A stretch of 64,000 bases of DNA from Wansuia hejianensis (GCF_014337215.1 NZ_CP060635.1:385501-449500), one strand, 5' to 3'; numbered from the stretch's first letter, positions 1-8,286 are shown. A program made the numbers and translations. The notes: generated from the letters alone by a model not told the origin.

Positions 1-364
1 CAGCATAAAAAATACCAGAATCAATGGAGAAGTGCAGAGAGAGCTGAGCCAGATCATACGGGGAGAGATTAAAGACCCCAGAATCGCGCTGATGACCTCT
101 GTGACAGGCGCCGAAGTGGCTCCCGACCTGAAGACCTGTAAGGTGTATATCAGCGTTCTGGGAGACGATAAGGCGAAGACAGATACGATTGCAGGCCTTT
201 GCAGTGCAGAGGGCTATATCCGCCGGATGCTGGCCAAGAACCTGAATCTGCGGAATACTCCGGAGCTGTCCTTCGTGCTGGATGAATCTATTGAATATGG
301 AGTGAATATGTCAAAGCTGATTGATACTGTCAGGGAGAAGGAAAAAGGAGAAGAAGATGCATAA
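1..364 (+). CDS. rbfA: 30S ribosome-binding factor A, 5'-truncated by window edge
   Basis: RbfA binds the 30S subunit late in assembly and helps mature the 5' end of 16S rRNA; it has a KH-like fold. The open frame runs from base 2 and enters from outside the window, reading SIKNTRINGEVQRELSQ, so the true start lies upstream. Family stretches visible are IIRGEIKDPR, LKTCKVYISVLG and a C-terminal LSFVLDESIEYG. The next gene, nrnA, begins inside the last codons (ATGCATAA overlap), which fits the conserved rbfA-nrnA-truB-ribF order of Firmicutes. Identity is secure; only the extreme N-terminus is missing. Confidence 0.95.
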   Translation, partial: SIKNTRINGEVQRELSQIIRGEIKDPRIALMTSVTGAEVAPDLKTCKVYISVLGDDKAKTDTIAGLCSAEGYIRRMLAKNLNLRNTPELSFVLDESIEYGVNMSKLIDTVREKEKGEEDA

Positions 365-1325
365 TCTTGCCGATTACTTGAAAGAGATCAAGACAGTTGC
401 CATCGCGGGCCATGTGAACCCGGATGGCGACTGTATCGGTTCCTGTATGGGAGTCTGGCTGTATCTGCGGGACAATTTCCCGGATGTCAGGGCTGATGTA
501 TATCTGCAGCCGGTCCGGGAGGTGTTCAGCTACATAGAGGGGCTGGACCAGATACATACGGAATGTGATACTGAGAAAAAATATGATCTGCTGATACTGC
601 TGGATATCAGCAGCAGAGAGCGGATCGGCGTGGCCGGACCGTATCTGGAGACGGCAGGGAAAACCCTCTGTTTTGACCATCATATTACGAATCAGGAACA
701 ATACACCTGGCTGTACAATGATCCGGAAGCCAGCTCTACCAGTGAGGTGGTCTGGGGATTTCTGGAAGAGGATAAGATTTCCAGAGCCTGTGCGGAGGCG
801 CTCTATACAGGTATTGTCCACGATACAGGCGTTTTCCAGTATTCCTGCACGTCGCCCAGGACCATGCGCATCGCCGCGGGGCTGATGGAAAAAGGAATCC
901 CGTTTTCCGAAATTGTGGATGAATCCTTTTATCAGAAAACTTATGCCCAGAACCAGATCATGGGCAGGACGCTGATGGAAAGCATCATGCTTTTGGACGG
1001 AAAGTGCATTGTAGGAGTGGTACGGCAGCGGGAGATGGACTTTTATGGTCTGAATCCCGGAGATATGGACGGGATTGTCAGCCAGCTGCGCAATACAATC
1101 GGCGTGGAAGTGGCTATCTTTCTGTACGAAACGGAATTCCAGACATTTAAAGTGAGCCTTCGCTCCAAGGCAAGGGTAGATGTGAGCGAAATTGCCATGG
1201 TGTTCGGCGGCGGCGGCCACAAAAGGGCTGCAGGCTGTACGATGCAGGGACTGCCCTATGATGTGGTGAATAATATCAGCCTTTATGTGGAAAAACAATT
1301 AAAAGAGCAGGAAGCAGATGATTAA
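357..1325 (+). CDS. nrnA: DHH-family oligoribonuclease / pAp phosphatase NrnA
   Basis: NrnA degrades 2-5 nt RNA oligomers and dephosphorylates 3'-phosphoadenosine 5'-phosphate in the cytosol. The 322-residue protein shows the Mn-binding DHH motifs: H19 with D23 and D25 in GHVNPDGD, D83, DHH at 107-109 and D156 in HDTG. The C-terminal DHHA1 domain carries GGGGHKRAAG at 284-293. The ATG at 357 is chosen because AAAGGAG lies just upstream and it overlaps the rbfA stop; an in-frame start at 321 would add residues with no ribosome site. The 3' end overlaps truB by 8 bases, suggesting translational coupling. Confidence 0.95.
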   Translation: MHNLADYLKEIKTVAIAGHVNPDGDCIGSCMGVWLYLRDNFPDVRADVYLQPVREVFSYIEGLDQIHTECDTEKKYDLLILLDISSRERIGVAGPYLETAGKTLCFDHHITNQEQYTWLYNDPEASSTSEVVWGFLEEDKISRACAEALYTGIVHDTGVFQYSCTSPRTMRIAAGLMEKGIPFSEIVDESFYQKTYAQNQIMGRTLMESIMLLDGKCIVGVVRQREMDFYGLNPGDMDGIVSQLRNTIGVEVAIFLYETEFQTFKVSLRSKARVDVSEIAMVFGGGGHKRAAGCTMQGLPYDVVNNISLYVEKQLKEQEADD

Positions 1326-2238
1326 CGGATTGATAAATATATACAAGGAACCGGGCTTTACATCTCATGACGTGGTAGCGAAGCTCCGGGGAATTGTAAA
1401 ACAGAAGAAAATCGGCCATACAGGAACGCTTGATCCGGATGCGGAAGGCGTTCTTCCTGTCTGTCTGGGGAAAGCCACGAAGCTCTGTGATATGCTGGCC
1501 GGTGAGACAAAGACATATGAAGCAGTTCTGCTTCTGGGTGTGACGACGGACACCCAGGATGCAGGAGGGATCATCAGGGAGAGTCGTCCGGTGTCCTGCA
1601 CAGAGGAAGAAGTGCGCAGATGTGCGGAAGCCTTTCTGGGGGAACAGCTTCAGGTCCCTCCCATGTATTCGGCCCTGAAACAGAATGGTAAAAAACTGTA
1701 TGAGCTGGCCAGGGAGGGCAAAGAGGTAGAACGAGCTGCACGGCCGGTTCATTTTTACGAAATAACAGTCATGAAAACAGAATTTCCCAGAGCCTGGCTC
1801 CGGGTGACCTGTTCAAAGGGCACATATATCCGGACGCTCTGCCATGATATCGGGGAAGCATTGGGCTGCGGCGGCTGCATGGAGCATCTGACCCGCACAA
1901 GGGTGGGCCGTTTTGAATGGAAAGATGCTTTCAGGCTATCCCAGGTGCAGCTTCTGTCAGACCAGGCCAGACTTGGAGAATGTATCCTGCCGCTGGACAA
2001 GGTGTTCAGTTCGCTTCCGGCGCTGCAGGCGGAACCGGAAGGGGATCAGGCTGCCCGGAACGGCGGCTGTCTGTGTCCGGAACAGGTCAGGAGCTGCGGA
2101 GAGCCGGCGGCCTGGCAGGATGGCAGGGAATACCGTGTCTATGATTCAAAACAGGCGTTTATCGGGATATACCGGTACGACGCGGAGGAAGCGTATTTCA
2201 GACTGGTTAAAATGTTCTATGACGGGCAGGCAGGCTGA
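1318..2238 (+). CDS. truB: tRNA pseudouridine-55 synthase TruB
   Basis: TruB converts U55 of the tRNA T-loop to pseudouridine. The 306-residue protein has the catalytic motif HTGTLDPDAEGVL with the nucleophilic Asp at D39, the downstream KGTYIRTLCHDIG block (around residues 164-176) and a short PUA-like C-terminal end. Length is normal for the family. The start codon overlaps the end of nrnA, and ribF follows 28 bases later, so this is the third gene of a four-gene operon. Nothing unusual was seen. Confidence 0.96.
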   Translation: MINGLINIYKEPGFTSHDVVAKLRGIVKQKKIGHTGTLDPDAEGVLPVCLGKATKLCDMLAGETKTYEAVLLLGVTTDTQDAGGIIRESRPVSCTEEEVRRCAEAFLGEQLQVPPMYSALKQNGKKLYELAREGKEVERAARPVHFYEITVMKTEFPRAWLRVTCSKGTYIRTLCHDIGEALGCGGCMEHLTRTRVGRFEWKDAFRLSQVQLLSDQARLGECILPLDKVFSSLPALQAEPEGDQAARNGGCLCPEQVRSCGEPAAWQDGREYRVYDSKQAFIGIYRYDAEEAYFRLVKMFYDGQAG

Positions 2239-2266
2239 AAAATAAGAGATACGTAGGAGCAGAAGA

Positions 2267-3184
2267 TTGGAGTACGTAAAAGAACTGGATCATTTTGAAC
2301 TGAACAGTCCTTCTGTGATTACACTGGGTAAATTTGACGGTGTTCACAGGGGGCATAGGAAACTGATCGGCAGAGTAAAGGAGATCGGCAGGCAGAAGGA
2401 TCTGAAGACGGTCATTTTTACCTTTGATATTTCCCCGCAGGTGCGCATGGGCGCCATGAAGGCGAGCATGCTGATGACTAATCGGGAGAGATATAACATT
2501 CTGCGTTCCATGGGAGTGGATACGCTGGTGGAATGCCCTTTTACAGATACTGTCCGGAATATGGAAGCGGAAGAATTTGTCAGGTCAATTTTGATCGGGC
2601 AGCTGCATGCAGCCGCAATTGTAGTGGGAGCTGATTTCCATTTTGGAAGAGGGAGAAGCGGGAATCCGGAGTTTCTGCGCAGGATGGGCAGACAGTGCGG
2701 CTTTGCGGTGGAGGTGCTGGCGAAGGAAAAAGACGGGGAACGGGATATCAGCAGCAGCTATATCCGCGAAGAGCTGACAGCAGGGCATATGGAAAAGGTG
2801 GGAAACCTGCTGGGGAATCCTTACTTTATCAGCGGCAAAGTCATCCATGGCCGCCATCTGGGGCACAGCCTGGGCTTCCCCACGATTAACCAGATTCCGG
2901 AGCCGGACAAGATGCTTCCGCCCAGAGGAGTCTACGTTTCCATGACAAAGGTGGCGGGGAAACGTTACCAGAGTGTTACGAATATCGGTAAAAAACCCAC
3001 GGTAAAGGGAAAGGAAGTAGGTGTGGAGACATATCTGCTCCAATGTGACCAGAACCTGTACGGGCAGGACGCAGTTGTGGAGATATTATCTTACCGCCGG
3101 CCGGAACAGAAGTTTCATTCGGTAGAGGAACTGAAGGCGCAGCTCCGCCGGGATGTGCAGGATGCGCAGGCATTTTTTGAATAA
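2267..3184 (+). CDS. ribF: bifunctional riboflavin kinase / FAD synthetase
   Basis: RibF makes FMN from riboflavin and then FAD from FMN. The N-terminal nucleotidylyltransferase half has LGKFDGVHRGH (residues 20-30) and the SSSYIREEL segment; the C-terminal flavokinase half from about residue 180 has GKVIHGRHLGHSLGFPT, GVYVS and NIGKKPT. Length is 305 residues. Translation most likely begins at a TTG codon, because TAGGAGC lies just upstream and no in-frame ATG fits. It is the last gene of the rbfA operon: its stop codon lies inside an intrinsic terminator. Confidence 0.95.
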   Translation: MEYVKELDHFELNSPSVITLGKFDGVHRGHRKLIGRVKEIGRQKDLKTVIFTFDISPQVRMGAMKASMLMTNRERYNILRSMGVDTLVECPFTDTVRNMEAEEFVRSILIGQLHAAAIVVGADFHFGRGRSGNPEFLRRMGRQCGFAVEVLAKEKDGERDISSSYIREELTAGHMEKVGNLLGNPYFISGKVIHGRHLGHSLGFPTINQIPEPDKMLPPRGVYVSMTKVAGKRYQSVTNIGKKPTVKGKEVGVETYLLQCDQNLYGQDAVVEILSYRRPEQKFHSVEELKAQLRRDVQDAQAFFE

Positions 3185-3215
3185 AAGCAGCAGGCAGGCC
3201 GTCTGCTGCTTTTAT
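3181..3215 (+). terminator. intrinsic terminator overlapping the ribF stop codon
   Basis: A perfect 13-bp stem, ATAAAAGCAGCAG (3181-3193) with CTGCTGCTTTTAT (3203-3215), encloses a 9-base loop. The T-rich right arm serves as the U-tract. It ends the rbfA-nrnA-truB-ribF operon. Confidence 0.85.
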
Positions 3216-3276
3216 CGCGGCTTCCGGCAGTTTTATAGAGTTTACAGGGGCAGACCGATTTCGGGCGGTAATATGT

Positions 3277-3305
3277 TTGACTGTAAAGTTTTACTGTGTT
3301 AAAAT
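3277..3305 (+). promoter_or_regulatory. sigma-A promoter of the TrpR-like regulator, with internal dyad
   Basis: TTGACT (3277-3282) and TAAAAT (3300-3305) are separated by exactly 17 bases. The spacer contains the small dyad GTAAA-GT-TTTAC (3283-3294). A repressor bound there would block the promoter, so autoregulation by the DNA-binding protein encoded just downstream is possible. That last point is inference. Confidence 0.75.
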
Positions 3306-3363
3306 ATCAATAGACGTTGTCTAAAATATGCCGGTGGCATTCTCTAGCAGGAGGGTTTGGGAA

Positions 3364-3660
3364 ATGAGCAAAAATATACATACAGATGCGGTAGATCAGT
3401 TGTTTGAGGCGATTCTGTGCCTGAAAAGTAAAGAAGAATGCTACACCTTTTTTGAAGATGTCTGTACGATTAATGAGCTGCTGTCTCTGTCTCAGAGATT
3501 TGAGGTGGCTAAGATGCTGAGGGAGAAAAAGACTTATCTGGAGATATCCGAGAAGACCGGAGCCTCCACTGCTACGATCAGCAGGGTGAACCGTTCGCTG
3601 ACCTATGGGAATGACGGATATGAGATGGTCTTTCAGAGGATGAAATCAGAGGAGGAATAA
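3364..3660 (+). CDS. YerC/YecD-type TrpR-like DNA-binding protein
   Basis: A 98-residue protein of the TrpR/YerC family: mostly helical, with LLSLSQRFEVAKML followed by the helix-turn-helix TYLEISEKTGASTATISRVNRSL. Members are cytosolic transcription factors whose targets and ligands are mostly unknown. ATG 3364 is preferred because AGGAGG (3349-3354) is 9 bases upstream; a longer in-frame reading from 3328 has no ribosome site. A strong promoter with a small dyad precedes it. An FAD oxidoreductase begins 2 bases after the stop, with its ribosome site inside this gene's end, so the two are probably co-transcribed. Confidence 0.88.
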   Translation: MSKNIHTDAVDQLFEAILCLKSKEECYTFFEDVCTINELLSLSQRFEVAKMLREKKTYLEISEKTGASTATISRVNRSLTYGNDGYEMVFQRMKSEEE

Positions 3661-3662
3661 AG

Positions 3663-5054
3663 ATGTCCGGAACAGTGATTTTACCGGCGCAGGAGTGCCC
3701 GGTAGTGGCGGAAGTGGATGTACTTGTGGTCGGCGGCGGAGCAGGAGGCATAGGGGCGGCCGTGGGAGCGGCGCAGAATGGCGCCAGCGTTGCGATTGTT
3801 GAGTACAATGGCTGCCTGGGAGGGCTTCTGACCAGCGGCTACATCACTAACTGTGAAGCGGCGGTGGCGGTATCAGGAGATAATATACTGATCCGGGGCG
3901 TGTTTGAGAAGCTGGTGGACCGCATGGTCGAAAAGGGCGGGGCCATTCGGGGATACGAACTGAAAAGGTCTAATAAATACTATCCTTTTGACACGTCACG
4001 CTGTGAAAATGACCTTCAGATCACTCCCTGGGACCCGGAGGTTTTTAAGCTTGCGGCAGATGAGCTGATTCAGGAATATGGAATCCGGCCGTTTTACTAT
4101 ACGCTGGTAACAGATGTGCTGATGGACGGGAATGTGCTCACAGGCGTCATCATTGAGAACCGCTCAGGACGCCAGGTGATTCGGGCAAAACGGCTGATTG
4201 ACAGCAGCGGCAACCTGATCCTGGCGAGGAAGGCCGGGGTGGAATGCAGAGGGGTGGGATTTAGAGGTTCCATGACTCTGATGTTCCGGGTTGGCAATGT
4301 GAAGAATATTGTTCCTTCCTATCAGCCAAATGTAAAAGAAATCCCCTATGGGGCGGTGAACTTTTTTCCGCTGATCCGTGAAGGAGAATTTCGTGTGGAA
4401 ATGACCCGGTACATCGGAAGTGAAACCAGCGCGGAAGATTACACGCAGGGCACTATAGCCTGCAGAAAGCAGTGCGGGGAGGTTCTGCAGTATCTGAAGG
4501 ACCACTGGACCGGATTTGAGGACGCCTACCTGATTGATTCGGCCCCGGTTCTGGGGACTATCTGCCAGCCTCATCTGTCAGGCGTTCAGTCGATGACAAA
4601 GGAAATGATTATGAATCAGATTGTTCCGGAGGACCGGATCGCGATCACAGCCTATGGGATTGATCTCCACAGTCCTGAAGTGGGCGGACAGAACGTCCTC
4701 TTCTATCTGGAGCCAGGCCAGTATTATGGGGTACCCTATGGTGTTATGGTGCCGAAGACAGAGGTGGAGAATCTGCTGGTTGCCGGGAAATGCGTATCGG
4801 CAGACGACGACGCCACGAGCGGCGTGCTATGCTCCGGTATCTGCATGGCGATGGGCGAGGCGGCCGGCACGGCCAGCGCACTGAGTATACGGGAGGGCGT
4901 GACCCCGCGGAATATGGATGTGAGGAAGATTCAAGAAGCCCTGGTCGCCCACGGAGCGATCCTTGATCCGGAGCCTGTCCCGGAGTCTGAAGCATACCCG
5001 GTCTATGTAAATCCTTTAAAGGAGCATCCGGAACTGCTGAAAAAATATCTGTAA
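3663..5054 (+). CDS. FAD-dependent oxidoreductase (FAD_oxidored, PF12831-type)
   Basis: A 463-residue cytosolic flavoprotein. The N-terminal Rossmann fold VDVLVVGGGAGGIGAA (residues 18-33) binds the FAD ADP moiety, followed by CLGGLLTSG, and the C-terminal block LLVAGKCVSADDDATSG is typical of PF12831 proteins. That family contains uncharacterised oxidoreductases and relatives of fumarate-reductase-like flavoproteins; the substrate cannot be deduced. It is coupled to the TrpR-like regulator (GGAGGAATAAAG just before its ATG) and ends at a strong terminator. I do not assign a pathway. Confidence 0.82.
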   Translation: MSGTVILPAQECPVVAEVDVLVVGGGAGGIGAAVGAAQNGASVAIVEYNGCLGGLLTSGYITNCEAAVAVSGDNILIRGVFEKLVDRMVEKGGAIRGYELKRSNKYYPFDTSRCENDLQITPWDPEVFKLAADELIQEYGIRPFYYTLVTDVLMDGNVLTGVIIENRSGRQVIRAKRLIDSSGNLILARKAGVECRGVGFRGSMTLMFRVGNVKNIVPSYQPNVKEIPYGAVNFFPLIREGEFRVEMTRYIGSETSAEDYTQGTIACRKQCGEVLQYLKDHWTGFEDAYLIDSAPVLGTICQPHLSGVQSMTKEMIMNQIVPEDRIAITAYGIDLHSPEVGGQNVLFYLEPGQYYGVPYGVMVPKTEVENLLVAGKCVSADDDATSGVLCSGICMAMGEAAGTASALSIREGVTPRNMDVRKIQEALVAHGAILDPEPVPESEAYPVYVNPLKEHPELLKKYL

Positions 5055-5067
5055 TAAGATCCCATTT

Positions 5068-5106
5068 GGGGCTGCTGCAATTAATATTTTGCGGACAGCC
5101 CCTTTT
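5068..5106 (+). terminator. intrinsic terminator after the FAD oxidoreductase
   Basis: GGGGCTG (5068-5074) pairs with CAGCCCC (5096-5102), continued inward by CTGCAA (5075-5080) with TTGCGG (5089-5094) around a single bulged A. A TTTT tract follows. It separates this operon from the convergent regulator gene whose stop lies at 5105-5107. Confidence 0.85.
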
Positions 5107-7366
5107 AAGTGCCGTATTGTTCTGTCAGAGCCTGAAGCTTCTGCCGGGTGTTGGAAATGGCGTCCTGCACCTCCAGTTTTCCGTCCATCAGCTCGAACAG
5201 TTCGTGGCAAACGATAGAATCAATGTCTGCCTGGGATAAAATTGTCCGGTGGTTCAGCCGGGGCGGCAGCATGGGACGGGTATAAGGGTAGGTGGAGTAA
5301 TACAGCGGCAGCCAGGGATACAGCTTCACCAGTTCATCATTCGTATAGGTGGAGGTGATGGCCGTCTGGCCTCCGAGGAGTGAGAAATAGTTAGCTGTTT
5401 TCTGGTCACAGCTCCATTTCAGAAACTTCATGGCGGCCCCCCGGGCTTCAGAACGGCTGCTGATGCCGAGGCTCCAGCCACCCAGCAGGGGACTGCGCCC
5501 GGGAATATGATAATAGCCGATAGAGCCGATCATACTGCTTTTCTGCAAGTCCACCACATCGGTGAGGAAGGAGGGGTAGGTGATCAGCATGGCAGTTTCA
5601 CCCTTAAGGAAGTCCTGGACGATGCTGATATCTGTGGCGGTGCGGTAATCCGGTTTGGCGGCCTGGATGGAGCGCAAAAAGCTGACGTAAGCCTTCAGGG
5701 CGATTTTTTCATCCAGGCAGACCTGGCCGCTGCTGCTGAACAGTCTTCCGCCGTAGGCCCGGAGCCGCATGTATATCTCCGGAGCCAGGCATTCATTGTA
5801 GGCGGCAGGTATGGAGAGCCCATAAGGAATTGCATCTGTATGACAGGAGAAAAAATCCGCGACAGTGTTAAATTCCTTCAGCGTCCGAGGGGGTCTTAAG
5901 GTGATGTTATTGCGATGCTCGTACAGATTCTTCAGCTCCGGGTCTTCAAATAAATCCTTCCGGTAATACAGGATCTGGGGCGCATACATGAAAGGGATGC
6001 CGTAATAGTGATCCTGAAAAGCGCTGAAATATTTCAGACAGTCTGGCAGAAAAATGTTTAGATCCATCTGGTTCACATCTTCTGTGATGTCTTCCAGGAC
6101 ATGGTTGACAGCCAGGGAAGGGAGCCAGGGAATGTCATACATAAAGACGTCAAATGGCATATCGCCGGCGGAGCCGTGCTTTTCCAGGAGTGTTTCATAA
6201 AAATGGTGGTGGGGCAGGATCGTAATTTCCGTACGGATTCCATGCTGATTTTCAAAATCCTTCAGGAGGCCGAGAAACGTGTGTACCTGTGGCGTATTGA
6301 CCATTAATATTCTCAAAGGCTTTGAGTTCGGTCCATCCGGCGTCTGGTGTACGGCGGAAGCAGCCGGGGCCTGGACCGGGAAAGCAGGAATAGGGCTGGC
6401 CTTTAATAAGACCCGTTCATTTTCTTTTGTCAGAGGCGCTTTCAGCTGAGCCAGCAGGAGGTTGGCGGCGGTCTGCCCCAGCTTGATGGCGGGGCGCGGT
6501 GCGGAACCGGAGGCAAAAGAATGGGTGTGATAATTCCAGTGCTCCTCTCCCAGGGTGAGGACCGGAATGGCATCGGGAGAATAGCCGTGGACCGTCAGGC
6601 CCTCGATAACGCCGGAGGCCAGGGATTCGGAAGTTGTCACAATCGCATCCGGCGTCTTCAGGCGCAGGAGCTGAGTCGTTTTGCGGAAGGCGTCCTCCCG
6701 GCTCAGGTTTGTCTGAATGACGGTTTTGGACGGGGGAATAAATCCCGCCTGTGCCATCGCGGTGCGGAAGCCCTGAATGCAGTTGGCCTCACATTCAAAT
6801 CTGTCCGGCCCTGAGATCAGTATGAGGCGGCGCAGGCCCTGAGCCAGCAGATTAGACGTGATTCTGTGTATCATGGAATAATTATCAAAAGAGATAAAAT
6901 TGGCGTCCAGGTTCTGTATATCCCGGTCGATCAGAACCAGCGGCCGTGTTTCTGAAGAAAAATGATCGTGAAATAATTTCCGGTTATCCGGCTGGCAGGA
7001 TACCAGGATCAGGCCGCAAATCTGTTTTTGCAGAAAGCCCTTAAGGATATTCTGCTCAAAATCGGGAATGTCATAGGAAAAAGCCAGATTAGTAAAATAT
7101 CCGGAATTCTGAAAAGCGTTCTCAATGCCCTGAAAGATCTGAACATAGTAGGAGTCGTCAAAGTTCGGCAGGATCACGCCCACATCCAGATAAGTGTTGG
7201 ATTTGAGACTTCTGGCAGACAGATTCTGAGAATACTTCAGGGTATCTATCGCCTGCTGGATTTTTTTTGCAGTTGTTTTTTTTACAGGTTTGGTGTGATT
7301 CAGATAATTGGAGACAGTGGCAATGGATACTTCCGCCAGCTGTGCCACATCGCGAATAGTTGCCAT
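5105..7366 (-). CDS. LacI-family regulator fused to a solute-binding-protein domain (copy A)
   Basis: A 753-residue protein in three parts. Residues 1-55 are a LacI DNA-binding head (TIRDVAQLAEVSIATVS, hinge LSARSLKS). Residues about 60-330 are the usual LacI periplasmic-binding-like sensor. Residues about 350-753 resemble a family-1 ABC extracellular solute-binding protein (PLRILMVNTPQ start, FDVFMYDIPWLP, ILYYRKDLFEDP, KLYPWLPLYY) but have no signal peptide, so the domain should be a cytosolic sensor. An ordinary LacI protein has about 340 residues. The gene is divergent from the mutarotase operon across an operator at 7458-7469. It is clearly paralogous to the regulator at 18355-20631. Role inferred: control of the island between them. 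Confidence 0.88.
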   Translation of the reverse strand: MATIRDVAQLAEVSIATVSNYLNHTKPVKKTTAKKIQQAIDTLKYSQNLSARSLKSNTYLDVGVILPNFDDSYYVQIFQGIENAFQNSGYFTNLAFSYDIPDFEQNILKGFLQKQICGLILVSCQPDNRKLFHDHFSSETRPLVLIDRDIQNLDANFISFDNYSMIHRITSNLLAQGLRRLILISGPDRFECEANCIQGFRTAMAQAGFIPPSKTVIQTNLSREDAFRKTTQLLRLKTPDAIVTTSESLASGVIEGLTVHGYSPDAIPVLTLGEEHWNYHTHSFASGSAPRPAIKLGQTAANLLLAQLKAPLTKENERVLLKASPIPAFPVQAPAASAVHQTPDGPNSKPLRILMVNTPQVHTFLGLLKDFENQHGIRTEITILPHHHFYETLLEKHGSAGDMPFDVFMYDIPWLPSLAVNHVLEDITEDVNQMDLNIFLPDCLKYFSAFQDHYYGIPFMYAPQILYYRKDLFEDPELKNLYEHRNNITLRPPRTLKEFNTVADFFSCHTDAIPYGLSIPAAYNECLAPEIYMRLRAYGGRLFSSSGQVCLDEKIALKAYVSFLRSIQAAKPDYRTATDISIVQDFLKGETAMLITYPSFLTDVVDLQKSSMIGSIGYYHIPGRSPLLGGWSLGISSRSEARGAAMKFLKWSCDQKTANYFSLLGGQTAITSTYTNDELVKLYPWLPLYYSTYPYTRPMLPPRLNHRTILSQADIDSIVCHELFELMDGKLEVQDAISNTRQKLQALTEQYGT

Positions 7367-7427
7367 GATAATCCTTTCCGACAGATGTCTGCGTTATCAT
7401 CGTACGCTGCTGCTTCTTTATGAAAAT

Positions 7428-7456
7428 ATTTTAACAAATAAAAAAATTAAAGTAAA
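7428..7456 (-). promoter_or_regulatory. promoter of LacI-fusion regulator A
   Basis: On the minus strand TTTACT (7456-7451) and TAAAAT (7433-7428) are 17 bases apart, predicting a start near 7421 and a 55-base leader. The operator palindrome at 7458-7469 lies one base upstream of the -35 box, centred near -42. Confidence 0.65.
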
Positions 7457-7457
7457 G

Positions 7458-7469
7458 TAAAACGTTTTA
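7458..7469. promoter_or_regulatory. LacI-type operator, site 1
   Basis: The perfect 12-bp palindrome TAAAACGTTTTA has a central CG, as LacI-family operators do. It lies between the divergent promoters of regulator A and the mutarotase operon, centred near -42 and -72 respectively. It shares the core AAACGTTT with sites 2 and 3. A catabolite (CcpA) cre site is an alternative, but the outer TG/CA of the cre consensus is absent. Confidence 0.75.
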
Positions 7470-7500
7470 ATTTAAATGAGGTGAACAAAGGCCGATTTGG

Positions 7501-7529
7501 TTGACACAAAATGAAGAAAATAATAAAAT
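7501..7529 (+). promoter_or_regulatory. promoter of the mutarotase-ASRT operon
   Basis: TTGACA (7501-7506) and TAAAAT (7524-7529) are separated by 17 bases, a near-consensus promoter. The predicted start is near 7536, 30 bases before the first ATG. The upstream operator is 31 bases before the -35 box. Confidence 0.8.
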
Positions 7530-7565
7530 AGCAGTAATCAGTCAGTGGCTGATCAGGAGGTGCCC

Positions 7566-7922
7566 ATGGAAAAACAGATATTTGGCCAGATTGGCAGGCT
7601 CAGGAGAGACAAGATTGCAGAATACAGGGAACTGCACGCCAATGCCTGGCCGGGAGTGTTGAAGACCATAGAAGACTGTAACCTGCAGAATTATTCCATT
7701 TTCATTCATGACGATCTGGTCTTTGCGTATTTTGAGTATACGGGCGAGGATTATGAAAAGGATATGGAAAAAATGGCGCAGGACCCGGTGACCCAGGACT
7801 GGTGGACGCACACAAAACCCTGTTTTGTCAAGTTCTCCATGGGACAGGACAGTGAATTTTACCGGGATATGGAACAGATCTTTTATCTGGAAGGGAATCT
7901 TGAATGTAAAGGAGGAGAGTGA
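7566..7922 (+). CDS. L-rhamnose mutarotase-family protein (copy 1)
   Basis: A 118-residue member of the RhaM family, which interconverts anomers of L-rhamnose and related sugars in the cytosol. The family pattern is present: the conserved His in ELHANAWPGV (H24), NYSIF, AYFEY and DWW before the C-terminal YLE. ATG 7566 is chosen because AGGAGG lies at 7555-7560; an in-frame GTG at 7545 lacks a ribosome site. It opens a divergent operon with the ASRT-like gene next door. A second, clearly diverged copy is at 17755. The exact sugar is unknown; membership in the family does not prove rhamnose. Confidence 0.88.
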   Translation: MEKQIFGQIGRLRRDKIAEYRELHANAWPGVLKTIEDCNLQNYSIFIHDDLVFAYFEYTGEDYEKDMEKMAQDPVTQDWWTHTKPCFVKFSMGQDSEFYRDMEQIFYLEGNLECKGGE

Positions 7923-7923
7923 T

Positions 7924-8286
7924 ATGGCTTATGGAAAGAAAGTCTGGGTGTTTCCGGATGCGGAATTGCCGCCTGTGGGTGTCAACAGCATCCCGGGACA
8001 TGAATCTATCATCATTACGAATACCGGCGGCAGGGATGCCCATGTGAGAATTACCCTGTTTTACACAGACAAGCCTCCGGTGAAGGAGATTGAGGTGACT
8101 GTCGGAGCAGAAAGAGTCCGGTGTCTGCGCACCAACAATCCGGAAGATTTTGGCGTACATACGGCTGCGTTTGAAGAACAGTACGCGATTATGCTGGAGA
8201 GCGACGAGCCGGTCGTTGCCCAGTACGGACGGGCGGAGCCCAGAGCAGTGGCGTTCTATACCACGCCGGGTTACTGCACTGATTAA
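7924..8286 (+). CDS. Anabaena sensory rhodopsin transducer (ASRT)-family protein
   Basis: A 120-residue all-beta protein. KKVWVFPDAELPP, ESIIITNTGGRDAHVRITLFY, VKEIEVTVGAERV and PVVAQYGR match the layout of Anabaena sensory rhodopsin transducer, although no rhodopsin gene is nearby. Comparative work has proposed that this fold is a small-molecule, probably sugar-binding, module in non-phototrophs, and the position here between a mutarotase and a sugar-type importer agrees with that. The ATG at 7924 follows GGAGGAGAG, and only one base separates it from the mutarotase stop, so the two are coupled. Its role as ligand binder or chaperone is inference. Confidence 0.82.
   Translation: MAYGKKVWVFPDAELPPVGVNSIPGHESIIITNTGGRDAHVRITLFYTDKPPVKEIEVTVGAERVRCLRTNNPEDFGVHTAAFEEQYAIMLESDEPVVAQYGRAEPRAVAFYTTPGYCTD

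Noticed and set aside
330..1298. 322-codon open frame on the minus strand opposite nrnA
   Set aside because: nrnA on the + strand has all DHH and DHHA1 motifs; the antisense frame is rich in His and Pro and looks like a shadow.
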